Under the pieces are notes generated by a model, which had not been told where the DNA came from, ran no database searches, and saw nothing but the letters and a program-made list of their open reading frames with translations. Below are positions 8,532 to 16,553 of a stretch of 64,000 nt of DNA, in pieces (the stretch's first letter is position 1; every line of letters starts with the position of its first letter). Source of the DNA: Oxalobacteraceae bacterium (lineage in GTDB: Bacteria > Pseudomonadota > Gammaproteobacteria > Burkholderiales > Burkholderiaceae_D); the NCBI GenBank assembly GCA_027490725.1, contig JAIXXN010000033.1:1-64000 (forward strand). Reading direction: 5' to 3'. The translations under genes were made by a program, and so were the position numbers.

Positions 8532-8901
8532 AACATAGCCCGGCATTATGCCACGAAGCTCGAATAACTGCCATACCGGCAACCTTTATCCCTAAACCGG
8601 GGTCAGATCCGACATCCGGACACGAGCTGAACACTCGCTACTCAATTCCCCTCCCGCTCCACGCGTATTCAATCCTCGACGAGCGCTCCATTCCCAAAAC
8701 AATTGGAAACACTCGCCCCCGCTTGCCACCGGCCGGAAGCAGGCCAGTGACAAGCAGCAATCCCGGCAAGGTCGTGGTGACAAACTGTGAACTTTTCATT
8801 TATGCAAACTGGTATGATTGATCACACATTGCCCGCGCCGCACCCGTGCCCCATCCGCATGCCCCGGCTTGCATGCAACACCACGAACCGATAGCCCAGA
8901 C
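8532..8901. other. Intergenic region with repeat copy 1
   Basis: About 370 bases without a convincing gene. It contains repeat copy 1 at 8597-8624 and leads to the exported-protein gene at 8902. Short frames across it overlap the tRNA or lack initiation signals. Confidence 0.5.
8597..8624 (+). repeat. 28-bp dispersed repeat, copy 1
   Basis: Begins CCGGGGTCAGATCCGACATC and ends CCGGACACG. The identical 28-base core recurs at 10703, 11614 and (inverted) 50378. A weaker conserved tail resembling CTGA follows. Confidence 0.9.
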
Positions 8902-10170
8902 ATGCTCACCAACATTACACGCTACATCTTTGCCGGACTGATGTGCTTCGCCACCATGCACAGTGCCGGCGCGGAAGACTGGATCAGCCACTACTACGAA
9001 AAGCCTACCCCCGAGCGCTTTGTCGCCGAGGTACTAGCTCTGAGCAAAGCTGGCATACTCGCCAATCCCAAGGCGAACGGCGCAGTGACGGTCTTCCTCG
9101 GCCGCGTAATGGCAGCGAACCCAGCACAGGTCAGCGACTGGCTGGACCAGCTTAGCGATCTGCAGGGAACTGATCGCCAGATGCTCTTGCAGGCAGCAAA
9201 TCTCTCAGCCACCCCGGCGGCGCAAGCCTTTCTTGCGCGGCAAGCCGATGCCCAGAAATACCGCGGCAAGCCGGTCGATATCCGCGCACTTGAACCGGAT
9301 AATCCGACCGTCCTCGATATGTTGTGGGCGGACTTCTTTGCCACGGGTGAATCGGCCCCGATCCGGCGCATTGTTCGAGCATTAGATTACGGCAAATATA
9401 CCGACGCGCTGGAACGCTATGCAAGCTCGACCAAGACCAAAAAAGAGACGGACGAGGCCAGACTTGGGGCGGTCTTCAAAGTCGCCTTCTGGTCACTCGA
9501 GTCCAATACGCGACAGCATCAACGGGTCGGCGCGTTCCTCGAGCAACTTTATTTTTCCGAAGGCGTGACCGAGTCGGAACAACTGGGGCTAGCGGTAATA
9601 CTGAGCAAGACCATGCCGGAAAAGTATGCCTTTACACGTCTCGATAACGGCCGCTGGAGCTTCCAACGCAAAGGCAGTAACGGACAAACAGCCGGTGCGC
9701 CCGCCGCGAGCAAACCACTCGGTGCAGACAGCGCGCTACAGTCCAGCAATGACTTCACCGGTGCCCTGCTGGCAACCACCGATGTAGACTGGCGGGAAAA
9801 ATGGGATACCCCTCCCGAAACAGTACCCGGCTTCACCCAGGCAGGAAAAGTCCCGATCGGCAAGCCGGTCACCATCCTGACATTCTTTGCTAATCCGCAG
9901 CTAGATGCCGAAGGAAAAGCGCAGGTCCGCTGCGACCTGCGCATCATCGCGCCGGACGGCAAGCTCGCCCATGAACAGAAAGATGTGACTTGCTATGCCG
10001 GCGCAATAAAGGGCAACCCCTACGCGATGCGACTGGCAGCGCCCACCATCACATTCTCGGGTGACGATGATGATCAGCCCGGCAATTGGAGCATCGAAGT
10101 CATGCTGCGGGACGCCATCCGCAAAGTCGAACTATCGCTCAAAACCAGCTTTGAACTACACAAGCCTTAG
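8902..10170 (+). CDS. Exported protein of unknown function
   Basis: 422 residues. I start at the ATG at 8902, because the product then begins with a good signal peptide, MLTNITRYIFAGLMCFATM, with a likely cleavage site after HSAGA. The upstream extension is proline/arginine-rich and unlike coding sequence. The middle is alpha-helical. The C-terminal ~110 residues (VTILTFFANPQL...QVRCDLRIIAPDGK...) look like an immunoglobulin-like beta domain of a periplasmic protein. The family is not recognised. It is followed 38 bases later by a small membrane protein gene in the same direction, probably one operon. It may act in the periplasm with it. Confidence 0.7.
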   Translation: MLTNITRYIFAGLMCFATMHSAGAEDWISHYYEKPTPERFVAEVLALSKAGILANPKANGAVTVFLGRVMAANPAQVSDWLDQLSDLQGTDRQMLLQAANLSATPAAQAFLARQADAQKYRGKPVDIRALEPDNPTVLDMLWADFFATGESAPIRRIVRALDYGKYTDALERYASSTKTKKETDEARLGAVFKVAFWSLESNTRQHQRVGAFLEQLYFSEGVTESEQLGLAVILSKTMPEKYAFTRLDNGRWSFQRKGSNGQTAGAPAASKPLGADSALQSSNDFTGALLATTDVDWREKWDTPPETVPGFTQAGKVPIGKPVTILTFFANPQLDAEGKAQVRCDLRIIAPDGKLAHEQKDVTCYAGAIKGNPYAMRLAAPTITFSGDDDDQPGNWSIEVMLRDAIRKVELSLKTSFELHKP

Positions 10171-10208
10171 CGCTCGGTCAAGGAAGCAAACACGATGAAC
10201 GGAACGCT

Positions 10209-10736
10209 ATGCTAAGCGCCACTAAGCGGCGCAAGCTGACGCTGATTGGCTACGTCTTGAGCGTAGCGCTTGCCGCCTATGCAGGCCTATCCTTTTCTGC
10301 GCACCTGCTCAACGTCGCCGCCACCTTGGGCGCAGTGTTATCGCTAGGTCTGCTGGCCTTGCCGGCTTTTGACATCAGGCCGAAATTTGTCGGCATCGTT
10401 GTCGGCTGTTGCGCATTCTTTCTCTGGCTATTGCTGATACTTACCTTAGGCTCCGTAGCGCTGTTTGAAGGAAACTCCGCGCTAACCGTCGCACTCGGAG
10501 ACGGACAATACTGTGAAGAATCGATATACGGATTTGTGGCGGGCGACTCAGGCGAAGAACTCACAATTTATCAGCGTTACCTCTTCGTTGACCGACAACT
10601 CTATCGTCAGAGAAATTCCCAGTTTTCTCCGAACCCGGAGGCAAAAAATGCCGCACGCTGGCGCGCAGTCGCCGCCCACTGCCAGAAAAAAATCAACCAA
10701 ACCCGGGGTCAGATCCGACATCCGGACACGAACTGA
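10209..10736 (+). CDS. Small integral membrane protein, unknown
   Basis: 175 residues starting at an ATG preceded by GGAACGCT. Three hydrophobic segments are visible in the first 100 residues (YVLSVALAAYAGL, LGAVLSLGLLALPAF, FVGIVVGCCAFFLWLLLILT). A soluble, Tyr/Arg-rich C-terminal half follows. The final ten codons (RGQIRHPDTN and stop) are supplied by the dispersed 28-bp repeat, so the native C-terminus may have been altered when the repeat arrived. No family recognised. Confidence 0.6.
   Translation: MLSATKRRKLTLIGYVLSVALAAYAGLSFSAHLLNVAATLGAVLSLGLLALPAFDIRPKFVGIVVGCCAFFLWLLLILTLGSVALFEGNSALTVALGDGQYCEESIYGFVAGDSGEELTIYQRYLFVDRQLYRQRNSQFSPNPEAKNAARWRAVAAHCQKKINQTRGQIRHPDTN
10703..10730 (+). 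repeat. 28-bp dispersed repeat, copy 2
   Basis: Same core as at 8597. It overlaps the last codons of the membrane protein gene; the stop codon TGA at 10734 lies in the conserved CTGA tail of the repeat. Confidence 0.9.
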
Positions 10737-10871
10737 GCAGGTATTGATCAACTCACGCAGGCCCTTTATCCAAAATCCGGATTGGCGCATACCACTCTTT
10801 TTAACAAGCTGTTTACATTTCCGGGCAACTGCCCTCACCTGCCGCATCAACATTCAAAAAATAGGAGATCT

Positions 10872-11606
10872 ATGTCTAAGGTTCGAACTTTCCTCAGTGG
10901 CGCTACGGCCATGGCCGCAGCGATTACTGCAGTCGTCACGTTGAGCGGCGCAAAAAGTCCCCCGCGCAACGAAACGTTCGATGAAATCACTGTAGGCCGC
11001 ATCAATATCGTTGAGCCTGATGGAACGCGGCGCATTATTCTCTCCAATAAAGCGCAGTTCCCGGGTGACTTTAGAGAGGGCAAAGAGGGTGCACGCACAG
11101 ACCGCCGTGAATTTGCCGGCATGTTGTTCATTAACGAGGAAGGAACCGAGAACGGCGGACTGATTCAGAAGGGCGGCATTGACGCGGGCGGAAAAATTTC
11201 GTCTGGCCTTTCGCTGACCTTTGATCGATTCCGTCAGGATCAAACCCTACAATTAATCAGCGAAGACAATGCCAATCGCCATATGAGCGGCCTGCGCGTC
11301 AATGATGTGCCGAGTTATGTCATCACCTCAATGGAGGACCTGAATCGCTTTAGTGAAGAAAGCAAAAAACTACCGGATGCCGAGCAGCGCCAATACTGGA
11401 AAAACCTCAGTGATGCTGGTCGTCTCAGTCAAAACCGTATCTGGCTCGGAAATACCGGAAGTAAAGGTGCTTCTCTTCAACTGAAGGACGCCAAAGGACG
11501 CACGCGTATGCAGCTACTGGTCGCCGCCGACGGCAAAGCAGAAATCCAGATGCTTGATGAACAGGGCAAAGTAATGAAGTCCATCACGCCGGACTCTAAA
11601 GAATAA
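10872..11606 (+). CDS. Secreted/lipid-anchored-type protein of unknown function
   Basis: 244 residues, starting at the ATG preceded by AATAGGAGATCT. The N-terminus MSKVRTFLSGATAMAAAITA is a signal-like helix. The body has beta-rich segments such as ITVGRINIVEPDGTRRIILS and NTGSKGASLQLKDAKGRTRM, reminiscent of repeated beta-strand units in which a phrase and its variants recur near the N- and C-termini. No enzyme motif or family is recognised. Repeat copy 3 begins 7 bases after the stop codon. Confidence 0.65.
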   Translation: MSKVRTFLSGATAMAAAITAVVTLSGAKSPPRNETFDEITVGRINIVEPDGTRRIILSNKAQFPGDFREGKEGARTDRREFAGMLFINEEGTENGGLIQKGGIDAGGKISSGLSLTFDRFRQDQTLQLISEDNANRHMSGLRVNDVPSYVITSMEDLNRFSEESKKLPDAEQRQYWKNLSDAGRLSQNRIWLGNTGSKGASLQLKDAKGRTRMQLLVAADGKAEIQMLDEQGKVMKSITPDSKE

Positions 11607-11613
11607 AGGTAAA

Positions 11614-11641
11614 CCGGGGTCAGATCCGACATCCGGACACG
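11614..11641 (+). repeat. 28-bp dispersed repeat, copy 3
   Basis: Same core as at 8597, in the same orientation, placed immediately downstream of the stop codon at 11606. Confidence 0.9.
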
Positions 11642-11670
11642 CGCTGTAGCGATTTCAAAAAGAGCTCTAG

Positions 11671-12048
11671 CTGTCAGTCTGTTGGACCTTCGGAACTGAC
11701 CCTGCCGTCCAGCAAAATGGTCTTTCACGACTCCCACATCGAGCAAGCCAGTCTGGCTGCGAGCAGAAAAAAGCGCAACGCAACAATGAAATTTGGAATC
11801 GGTATGACTTCCGGCGGCGGCCGCGCAGCAAATCCTTCGTATCGGTGGGCCAGCTGGAGTGGAACGAGGTCAAAGAACTCTGCGCCGCAGCACAATAGCA
11901 GGCTTTCGGCAAGGTGCTCGTCGCAGCGGTAGAAGGCATCGCCGACGCCAAGCACAAACCTAAAGACTTCGACTATGCGGCCCTGGCGCTTGCCTTACGC
12001 ATCATCTTTATCAGCTGCGATGTGTCGCAAGTGACCGATAACGACTAG
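11671..12048 (+). pseudogene. Decayed coding remnant with an in-frame amber stop
   Basis: One frame stays open from 11671 to the TAG at 12046 apart from a single TAG at 11896. Its translation looks protein-like on both sides of that stop: SFVSVGQLEWNEVKELCAAA before it, and FGKVLVAAVEGIADAKHK plus ALALALRIIFISCDVSQ after it. There is no ATG at the expected 5' end. The 3' end runs into the terminal codons of the convergent CLC gene. I read it as the 3' part of an inactivated gene of unknown family. Chance openness cannot be excluded at this GC content. Confidence 0.35.
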
Positions 12049-13286
12049 GCTTCCGGCGGCGCCACCTTATGCTTAGGCACCGCCACCGTCTGCGCGCGAT
12101 AAATGCCGCGATGCCCTGAACACAGATACGCCACCACACAGGCCAGCGCAGCAAACGGCCCGATCTGCGGACCGAACAGTTCGATCGCCATGATGGTTGA
12201 GGCCAGCGGCGTATTCGCGGCCCCGGCAAACACCGCCACAAAGCCCAGCGCAGCCAGCATGCCGAATGGCAGTTGCAACAGCGACGCCAGCGCATTGCCC
12301 AGCGTCGCACCGATGAAGAACAGCGGCGTCACCTCGCCGCCTTTAAATCCGCTGCCCAGGGAAACCACCGTGAACACCAGCTTGCCCAGACTATCCCACC
12401 ACGGCAAGGGTTGCTGGAACGCCTCCAGCATCACCGGAATACCTAGCCCGATATAGCGCTGACCAAGCAGCGCCACGGCCCACGCGATCAGTACGCCGCC
12501 GAACAGCGCACGCAGGGGCGCATATGGCAGATACTGTTTCAAGCGCGCCGTCAGCGCATGTGTGCTGCTGGCAAACAGCAACGCCGTCAGCCCGAACACC
12601 AGCCCTGCCAGCATCACCGCCAGCAGGCTCCACAGATTAATCGCTGCGATCGCCCCTGCCAGATAATGGCTGTGATGTATGCCCAGCGCCATGCCGACCT
12701 GATCGGCCAGGATCGCTGCGACCATGCAGGGAAAAATCGCGTCGTAGCGCAAACGGCCAATCGCCAACACTTCCAGCCCGAAGATGGCACCTGCCAGAGG
12801 CGTACCAAACACGGAAGCGAAGCCGGCACTGATCCCTGCCATCAGCACAATGCGGCGTTCGGCATGCTGCAAACGGAACAGATGGGTGAGCTGATCGGCG
12901 AGCGAACCGCCCATCTGCACGGCCGTCCCCTCCCGCCCCACCGAGGCGCCGAACAGATGCGAGATCACCGTGGCCACCAGCACCAGCGGCGCCATGCGCA
13001 GCGGCACCACCTTGCGGGGATCATGGATTTCGTCGATCAACAGATTATTGCCGGCCTCGACTTCCTTGCCGACCTTCAGATACACCCAGCTCACGCACCA
13101 GCCAGCTAGCGGCAAGAGCCAGATCAGCCAGCCATGGTCCAGACGGGCGGCGGTCGCCGCATCGAGCGCCCACAGAAACAGCGCCGAAGCGCTGCCACTG
13201 GCCAACGCTACCAGCGCGGCGATCAAGGTCCACTTGCCCAGATAGGGCAACAGTCGAAGGGCAGCGAGGGGATGGTGGGATCTCAT
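12045..13286 (-). CDS. CLC-family anion transporter, probable fluoride/proton antiporter (CLC-F type)
   Basis: 413 residues, polytopic. The selectivity-filter segment reads VEAGNNLL (Gly79-Asn80-Asn81), where chloride-type CLCs have GSGIP. The gating segment is GASVGREGTAVQM (Glu119). The C-terminal filter region is GSGFKGGEVTPLFF. Replacement of the central serine by Asn, together with a GREGT motif, is the published hallmark of CLC-F fluoride exporters. I infer F-/H+ exchange that protects the cytoplasm from fluoride. The start is ATG 13286, directly abutting a 9-bp hairpin, with no clear Shine-Dalgarno. No crcB-type fluoride riboswitch was recognised upstream. A chloride-specific role is the alternative. 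Confidence 0.82.
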   Translation of the reverse strand: MRSHHPLAALRLLPYLGKWTLIAALVALASGSASALFLWALDAATAARLDHGWLIWLLPLAGWCVSWVYLKVGKEVEAGNNLLIDEIHDPRKVVPLRMAPLVLVATVISHLFGASVGREGTAVQMGGSLADQLTHLFRLQHAERRIVLMAGISAGFASVFGTPLAGAIFGLEVLAIGRLRYDAIFPCMVAAILADQVGMALGIHHSHYLAGAIAAINLWSLLAVMLAGLVFGLTALLFASSTHALTARLKQYLPYAPLRALFGGVLIAWAVALLGQRYIGLGIPVMLEAFQQPLPWWDSLGKLVFTVVSLGSGFKGGEVTPLFFIGATLGNALASLLQLPFGMLAALGFVAVFAGAANTPLASTIMAIELFGPQIGPFAALACVVAYLCSGHRGIYRAQTVAVPKHKVAPPEA

Positions 13287-13310
13287 GGATTTTGCATACT
13301 AGCAAAATCC
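13287..13310 (-). promoter_or_regulatory. 9-bp perfect hairpin abutting the start codon of the CLC gene
   Basis: GGATTTTGC (13287-13295 on the plus strand) and GCAAAATCC (13302-13310) are separated by six bases and end at the base before the ATG. It replaces the usual Shine-Dalgarno position and could be an operator or a translational control hairpin. Confidence 0.5.
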
Positions 13311-13373
13311 CCAGAGCACGACAATTGTATCGACCAAACCGGCCTGAGCTGCGGCCTGGGCTACAGGCTGGCG

Positions 13374-13613
13374 TCAGGCCAGCCGCGCCAGCGGATTGGC
13401 GATGATGTTATCGATCTGACGGATGGCTTCGTCACAGGCAGCGCTGATGGCTTCCTCTTCCGTGGGGCGCACGAACTGCATGGTGACGCCTTCGAACACT
13501 TGCAGACCGTCCGCATCCATCCGGGCGATGTCACAACTGGCGGTCCACTGCCCTGCCGTGGTGGGCAAGGCAGTCGGCAGGATGTCCCACCCTTTGTAGT
13601 GAATTTTGTCCAT
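13374..13613 (-). CDS. Small conserved-type protein, unknown
   Basis: 79 residues, starting MDKIHYKGWDILPTAL at an ATG preceded by GGGAGC. It is a compact, acidic, soluble protein: an N-terminal beta hairpin-like stretch, then WTASCDIARMDADG, and a helix EEEAISAACDEAIRQIDN. Proteins of this shape occur as single-domain hypotheticals in Burkholderiales, but I cannot assign a function. It sits between the CLC gene and the M28 peptidase gene, all on the minus strand. Confidence 0.6.
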   Translation of the reverse strand: MDKIHYKGWDILPTALPTTAGQWTASCDIARMDADGLQVFEGVTMQFVRPTEEEAISAACDEAIRQIDNIIANPLARLA

Positions 13614-13692
13614 GCAGCGCTCCCGGCTAGTTGTCATCAGCCTAGCATGAAGCGCTGCCGCCCCGCGCACGAATGCCGGGGCCAAGGAATCA

Positions 13693-15135
13693 TCAGTCCT
13701 CGTTGCCGTGCACACCGACGCGGCCGATAGGCTGTTCCATATTGGCCAGGAACCAGGTCAGCGAGGTCAGCACTGCAACATGGCGCTTCAGTTCCAGCGT
13801 ACTCACCTTGTCCAGCGTGTCCGCCGCCGTGTGGTGATAATTGAAGTAGGCCGATGAGTCGACCAGTGGCTCGAACACCGGCACACCGGCACGCTCCAGC
13901 GGTCCGGTATCGGCAGCCCCGGCAATGTCACGCCGTTCGAACACGCCAGCACCGATCGGCGTCAGCGCCGTGCGCAGCGGTGCAAAATACTTCACCATCG
14001 GCGGCGTAATGCTGCTGATCAGACCGAACGGACGACCGCCGCCGCTATCCGATTCGATGGCAGCGAAATGCTTGTCGAGCAGATTCTTGTTCGCTTCGAA
14101 GTAAGCCTTGCCGCCGCGCGTACCGTTTTCCTCGTTGGCCCACGCGATCATGCGGATGGTGCGGCGCGGATGCAGATCCAGCTTGCGCAGCGTTTCAATC
14201 ACGCCCATCGCGCCGGCCACGCCGGTACCGTCATCATTGGCGCCGGTCGCCAGATCCCAGGAATCGAGGTGACCGGAAACGATCACCACTTCGTCCGCCT
14301 TGTCGCTACCCGGCCAGTCGGCGATCACATTAAAGCTATCGGCATCCGGCAGGTTCTGCGGCGTCAGCGTCAGATGCATTTTGACGGGGCCACGCGCCAG
14401 CAAGCGATCCAGCAGCAGCACATCTTCCGTGGTGATGGCAGCGGCAGGAATCCGCTTACCATCGACCAGCCCCGTTGCACCGGTATGCGGAATACGGAAA
14501 TTGGCACCACCCACCGAACGCACTAACGCAGCGGCTGCGCCCATTTCGGCGGCGAATTTCGGACCCGCATAACGGAAACCGGCACCGGGACCGTAGGCTT
14601 CACCGGCGTGACCGCGATCAGCCAGTTCCTGATCAAACGCCACATCCAGCAGCACGATCGCGCCTTTGACCTGCGCCGCTTTGGCCTTGAGTTCTTCGAA
14701 GCTGCGCACCACCAGCACCGGCGCCGTCAGGCCTTGCGCCGGCGTAGCGCCCGAACCGCCCAGTGCCGTCAGCACGATCTTCTGGGTGATGCCGGCCGGG
14801 CGACCGGTGTAATCCACCAGCTCCGCCGTTTCGATGCCACGCACCCAGTGTGGCACTTTGACTGGCTGCAGCGTGACCTTGGCACCGAGCTTACGCATCG
14901 CCGCTGCCACCTGCTCGACCGCTGCCGCCGCACCGGGCGAACCGGACAGACGAGGCCCTACCAGATCGGTCAGATCAGCCAGTCGCTCGTAGGCCCAGTC
15001 GCTTTGCATCGCACTGTTGCGGATACTGGCCAGCGTGGCAGGATCGTTGGGCGTGCCCGCCATGGCGGCGCCGGCGGCAAACAGGCAGCTGGCCAGAACA
15101 GTCAGTGCAAAAGGGGTCTTGAAAGCAGAGGTCAT
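13693..15135 (-). CDS. M28-family zinc aminopeptidase/carboxypeptidase, exported
   Basis: 480 residues with signal peptide MTSAFKTPFALTVLASCLFA and a likely cut after AMAG. A PA-type insert precedes the catalytic region. The metal-binding motifs of clan MH are visible: VSGHLDSWD (His-x-Asp), GANDDGTGVAG (bridging Asp), WANEENGTRGG (Glu-Glu) and AIESDSGGG (Asp), with a later FNYHHTAADT (His). These define an M28 di-zinc peptidase, acting in the periplasm or outside. The start at 15135 is chosen for the signal peptide. It is transcribed divergently from the GNAT gene. Substrate unknown; carboxypeptidase Q-like enzymes share this arrangement. Confidence 0.9.
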   Translation of the reverse strand: MTSAFKTPFALTVLASCLFAAGAAMAGTPNDPATLASIRNSAMQSDWAYERLADLTDLVGPRLSGSPGAAAAVEQVAAAMRKLGAKVTLQPVKVPHWVRGIETAELVDYTGRPAGITQKIVLTALGGSGATPAQGLTAPVLVVRSFEELKAKAAQVKGAIVLLDVAFDQELADRGHAGEAYGPGAGFRYAGPKFAAEMGAAAALVRSVGGANFRIPHTGATGLVDGKRIPAAAITTEDVLLLDRLLARGPVKMHLTLTPQNLPDADSFNVIADWPGSDKADEVVIVSGHLDSWDLATGANDDGTGVAGAMGVIETLRKLDLHPRRTIRMIAWANEENGTRGGKAYFEANKNLLDKHFAAIESDSGGGRPFGLISSITPPMVKYFAPLRTALTPIGAGVFERRDIAGAADTGPLERAGVPVFEPLVDSSAYFNYHHTAADTLDKVSTLELKRHVAVLTSLTWFLANMEQPIGRVGVHGNED

Positions 15136-15271
15136 GGTTTTCAGTGAGGACGGAATACAGTGAATGGGTACCGGGAAAGACGGTAAAGAACACAAAATGA
15201 TCTAAACGATAACCCATCATGAGATTCTTGTCATCAATGTTGATTTGTCATCGGCTCTGCACTACCATGAA

Positions 15272-15289
15272 TCTTCAACCGGTTGAAGA
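15272..15289. promoter_or_regulatory. 18-bp perfect palindrome upstream of the GNAT gene
   Basis: TCTTCAACCGGTTGAAGA, centred between 15280 and 15281, lies just upstream of the Shine-Dalgarno of the acetyltransferase gene, in the divergent region with the M28 gene. It is operator-like; it could also fold in the mRNA leader. Confidence 0.55.
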
Positions 15290-15297
15290 AAGCTACT

Positions 15298-15834
15298 ATG
15301 CTCAAGGGTTCACTGTGCACTGTTCGCCACCTGCTCACGGCCGATCTGAACACCTTCATTGCACTGGTCAATGATCTGCCCTCGCGCGGCGACTACTTCT
15401 CCAGCTACTTCAAATCGCCGGAAATCCTGCGCAAGGAATTCGCCCAGAGCAGCTTCGTCACGGAAGACAACGAGATGTTCGTGATCGAAGACCGCGCGCA
15501 CCACGTGATCGGCGTGATCAGCCACTTCAAAAGCCGCACCCCGATCTGCCGCGAAATCGGTTACCGCCTGTTCGATCGCGCGCTGGCCGGGCGCGGCTAT
15601 GTCACCCAGGCCTGCCAGTTACTGGTCGATCACCTGTTCAAAACCCATCCCTATCACCGGCTCGAAGTGCTGATGGCGCCCGAAAACGTCGCTTCGGTGC
15701 GGGTCGCGCAAAAGTGTGGTTTTACTGCCGAAGGCATCCTGCGCGAGAGTTTTTTCATCAATGGCCACTACCAGAGCGTGCAGCTATTTAGCCTGCTACG
15801 CCCCGAATGGCAGGCTGCCCAGCGCCAGTTGTAA
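15298..15834 (+). CDS. GNAT-family N-acetyltransferase (RimJ/RimL-like)
   Basis: 178 residues. The acetyl-CoA binding fold is seen in REIGYRLFDRALAGRGYVTQA (motif A with RGxG-like RGYVTQ) and in ENVASVRVAQKCGFTAEGIL, the N-x-x-S-x-x-x-x-x-x-G-F motif B typical of RimJ/RimL ribosomal-protein and small-molecule acetyltransferases. The ATG at 15298 has AAGAAAG eight bases upstream; an upstream TTG is less likely. Substrate cannot be deduced. An 18-bp palindrome in the leader suggests specific regulation. Confidence 0.88.
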   Translation: MLKGSLCTVRHLLTADLNTFIALVNDLPSRGDYFSSYFKSPEILRKEFAQSSFVTEDNEMFVIEDRAHHVIGVISHFKSRTPICREIGYRLFDRALAGRGYVTQACQLLVDHLFKTHPYHRLEVLMAPENVASVRVAQKCGFTAEGILRESFFINGHYQSVQLFSLLRPEWQAAQRQL

Positions 15835-15960
15835 CAAGCCTTTACCGCGCCAGCGAGTTTGTAAGCAGGTGTATTAGGTATGGCAGATCGCTGGCAACGC
15901 GCTATAGTGCAGTGACTGGCTTCGTGATCTTTCCGGTCCGGCCTACGCAAGGGGAATACC

Positions 15961-16425
15961 ATGTTGAACAAAAAATCGATGATGCTGGCGTTACTGACCG
16001 CAGCGGCGGTATCGTCCTCGGCTTACGCAGGTGAGCGCGAGTTCAACACGCTGGCCGGTGCCGTCGTTGGCGCTGCCATCGGCAACAATAACGGTGGCCG
16101 CGATGGCGCCATCGTCGGTGGCCTGATCGGCGCAGCAGTCGGTAACAGCCTGCATAGCGATGGGCGCTATTACGACCGTGGTCACGGCGGTCGCTATGTC
16201 GAAACCCGGATCTACAGCCGTCCGGAACCAGTCTACTATCAGCCGGCACCGGTGTACTACGCTCCTGCGCCACGCGTCGTGTACGTCGAACCCGCCCGTC
16301 CCTCCTACCGTGAAATACGGGAGTACCGCGAATATCGTGAAGACCGTCGCGAAGACCGTCGTGAATATCGCGAAGAGCGCCGCGAATACCGTCATCACCA
16401 CGACCGTGATCGCTGGGAGCGTTAA
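15961..16425 (+). CDS. Glycine-zipper outer-membrane/periplasmic protein
   Basis: 154 residues with signal peptide MLNKKSMMLALLTAAAVSSS (cleavage near AYA-G). A glycine-zipper segment follows (TLAGAVVGAAIGNNN and IVGGLIGAAVGNSL, residues ~30-60), the usual membrane-inserting hairpin of YMGG/Rick_17kDa-like proteins. Then comes a Tyr/Pro-rich stretch (PVYYQPAPVYYAPAP) and a charged tail built from repeats of REYRED/REDRRE. An intrinsic terminator follows. Function unknown; such proteins are small envelope components. Confidence 0.8.
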   Translation: MLNKKSMMLALLTAAAVSSSAYAGEREFNTLAGAVVGAAIGNNNGGRDGAIVGGLIGAAVGNSLHSDGRYYDRGHGGRYVETRIYSRPEPVYYQPAPVYYAPAPRVVYVEPARPSYREIREYREYREDRREDRREYREERREYRHHHDRDRWER

Positions 16426-16464
16426 ACCGCTATCCAGCGCTAGCCCCCTAGTCCGATTTGCGCC

Positions 16465-16494
16465 AGCCCCGTGCTCATCCCACGGGGCTTTTTC
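16465..16494 (+). terminator. Intrinsic terminator after the glycine-zipper gene
   Basis: AGCCCCGTG (16465-16473), loop CTCATCC, CACGGGGCT (16481-16489), then TTTTTC. It separates this gene from the kinase operon at 16554. Confidence 0.85.
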
Positions 16495-16553
16495 ATGGCT
16501 TTTTCCATTCCCCCCGCTAGCCCAGCGTATCTGAGCTCGTACCGGGGAACCCC

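Noticed and set aside
8435..8821. Open frame across the tRNA-Leu region
   Set aside because: It overlaps the tRNA gene antisense and has no ribosome site or protein-like composition.
12558..13109. Long plus-strand frame inside the CLC gene
   Set aside because: It is a Gln/His-rich shadow of the real gene on the other strand, as are many similar frames at high GC.
13287..13373. Fluoride (crcB) riboswitch upstream of the CLC-F gene
   Set aside because: The sequence shows only a short hairpin; none of the conserved aptamer segments are recognisable.
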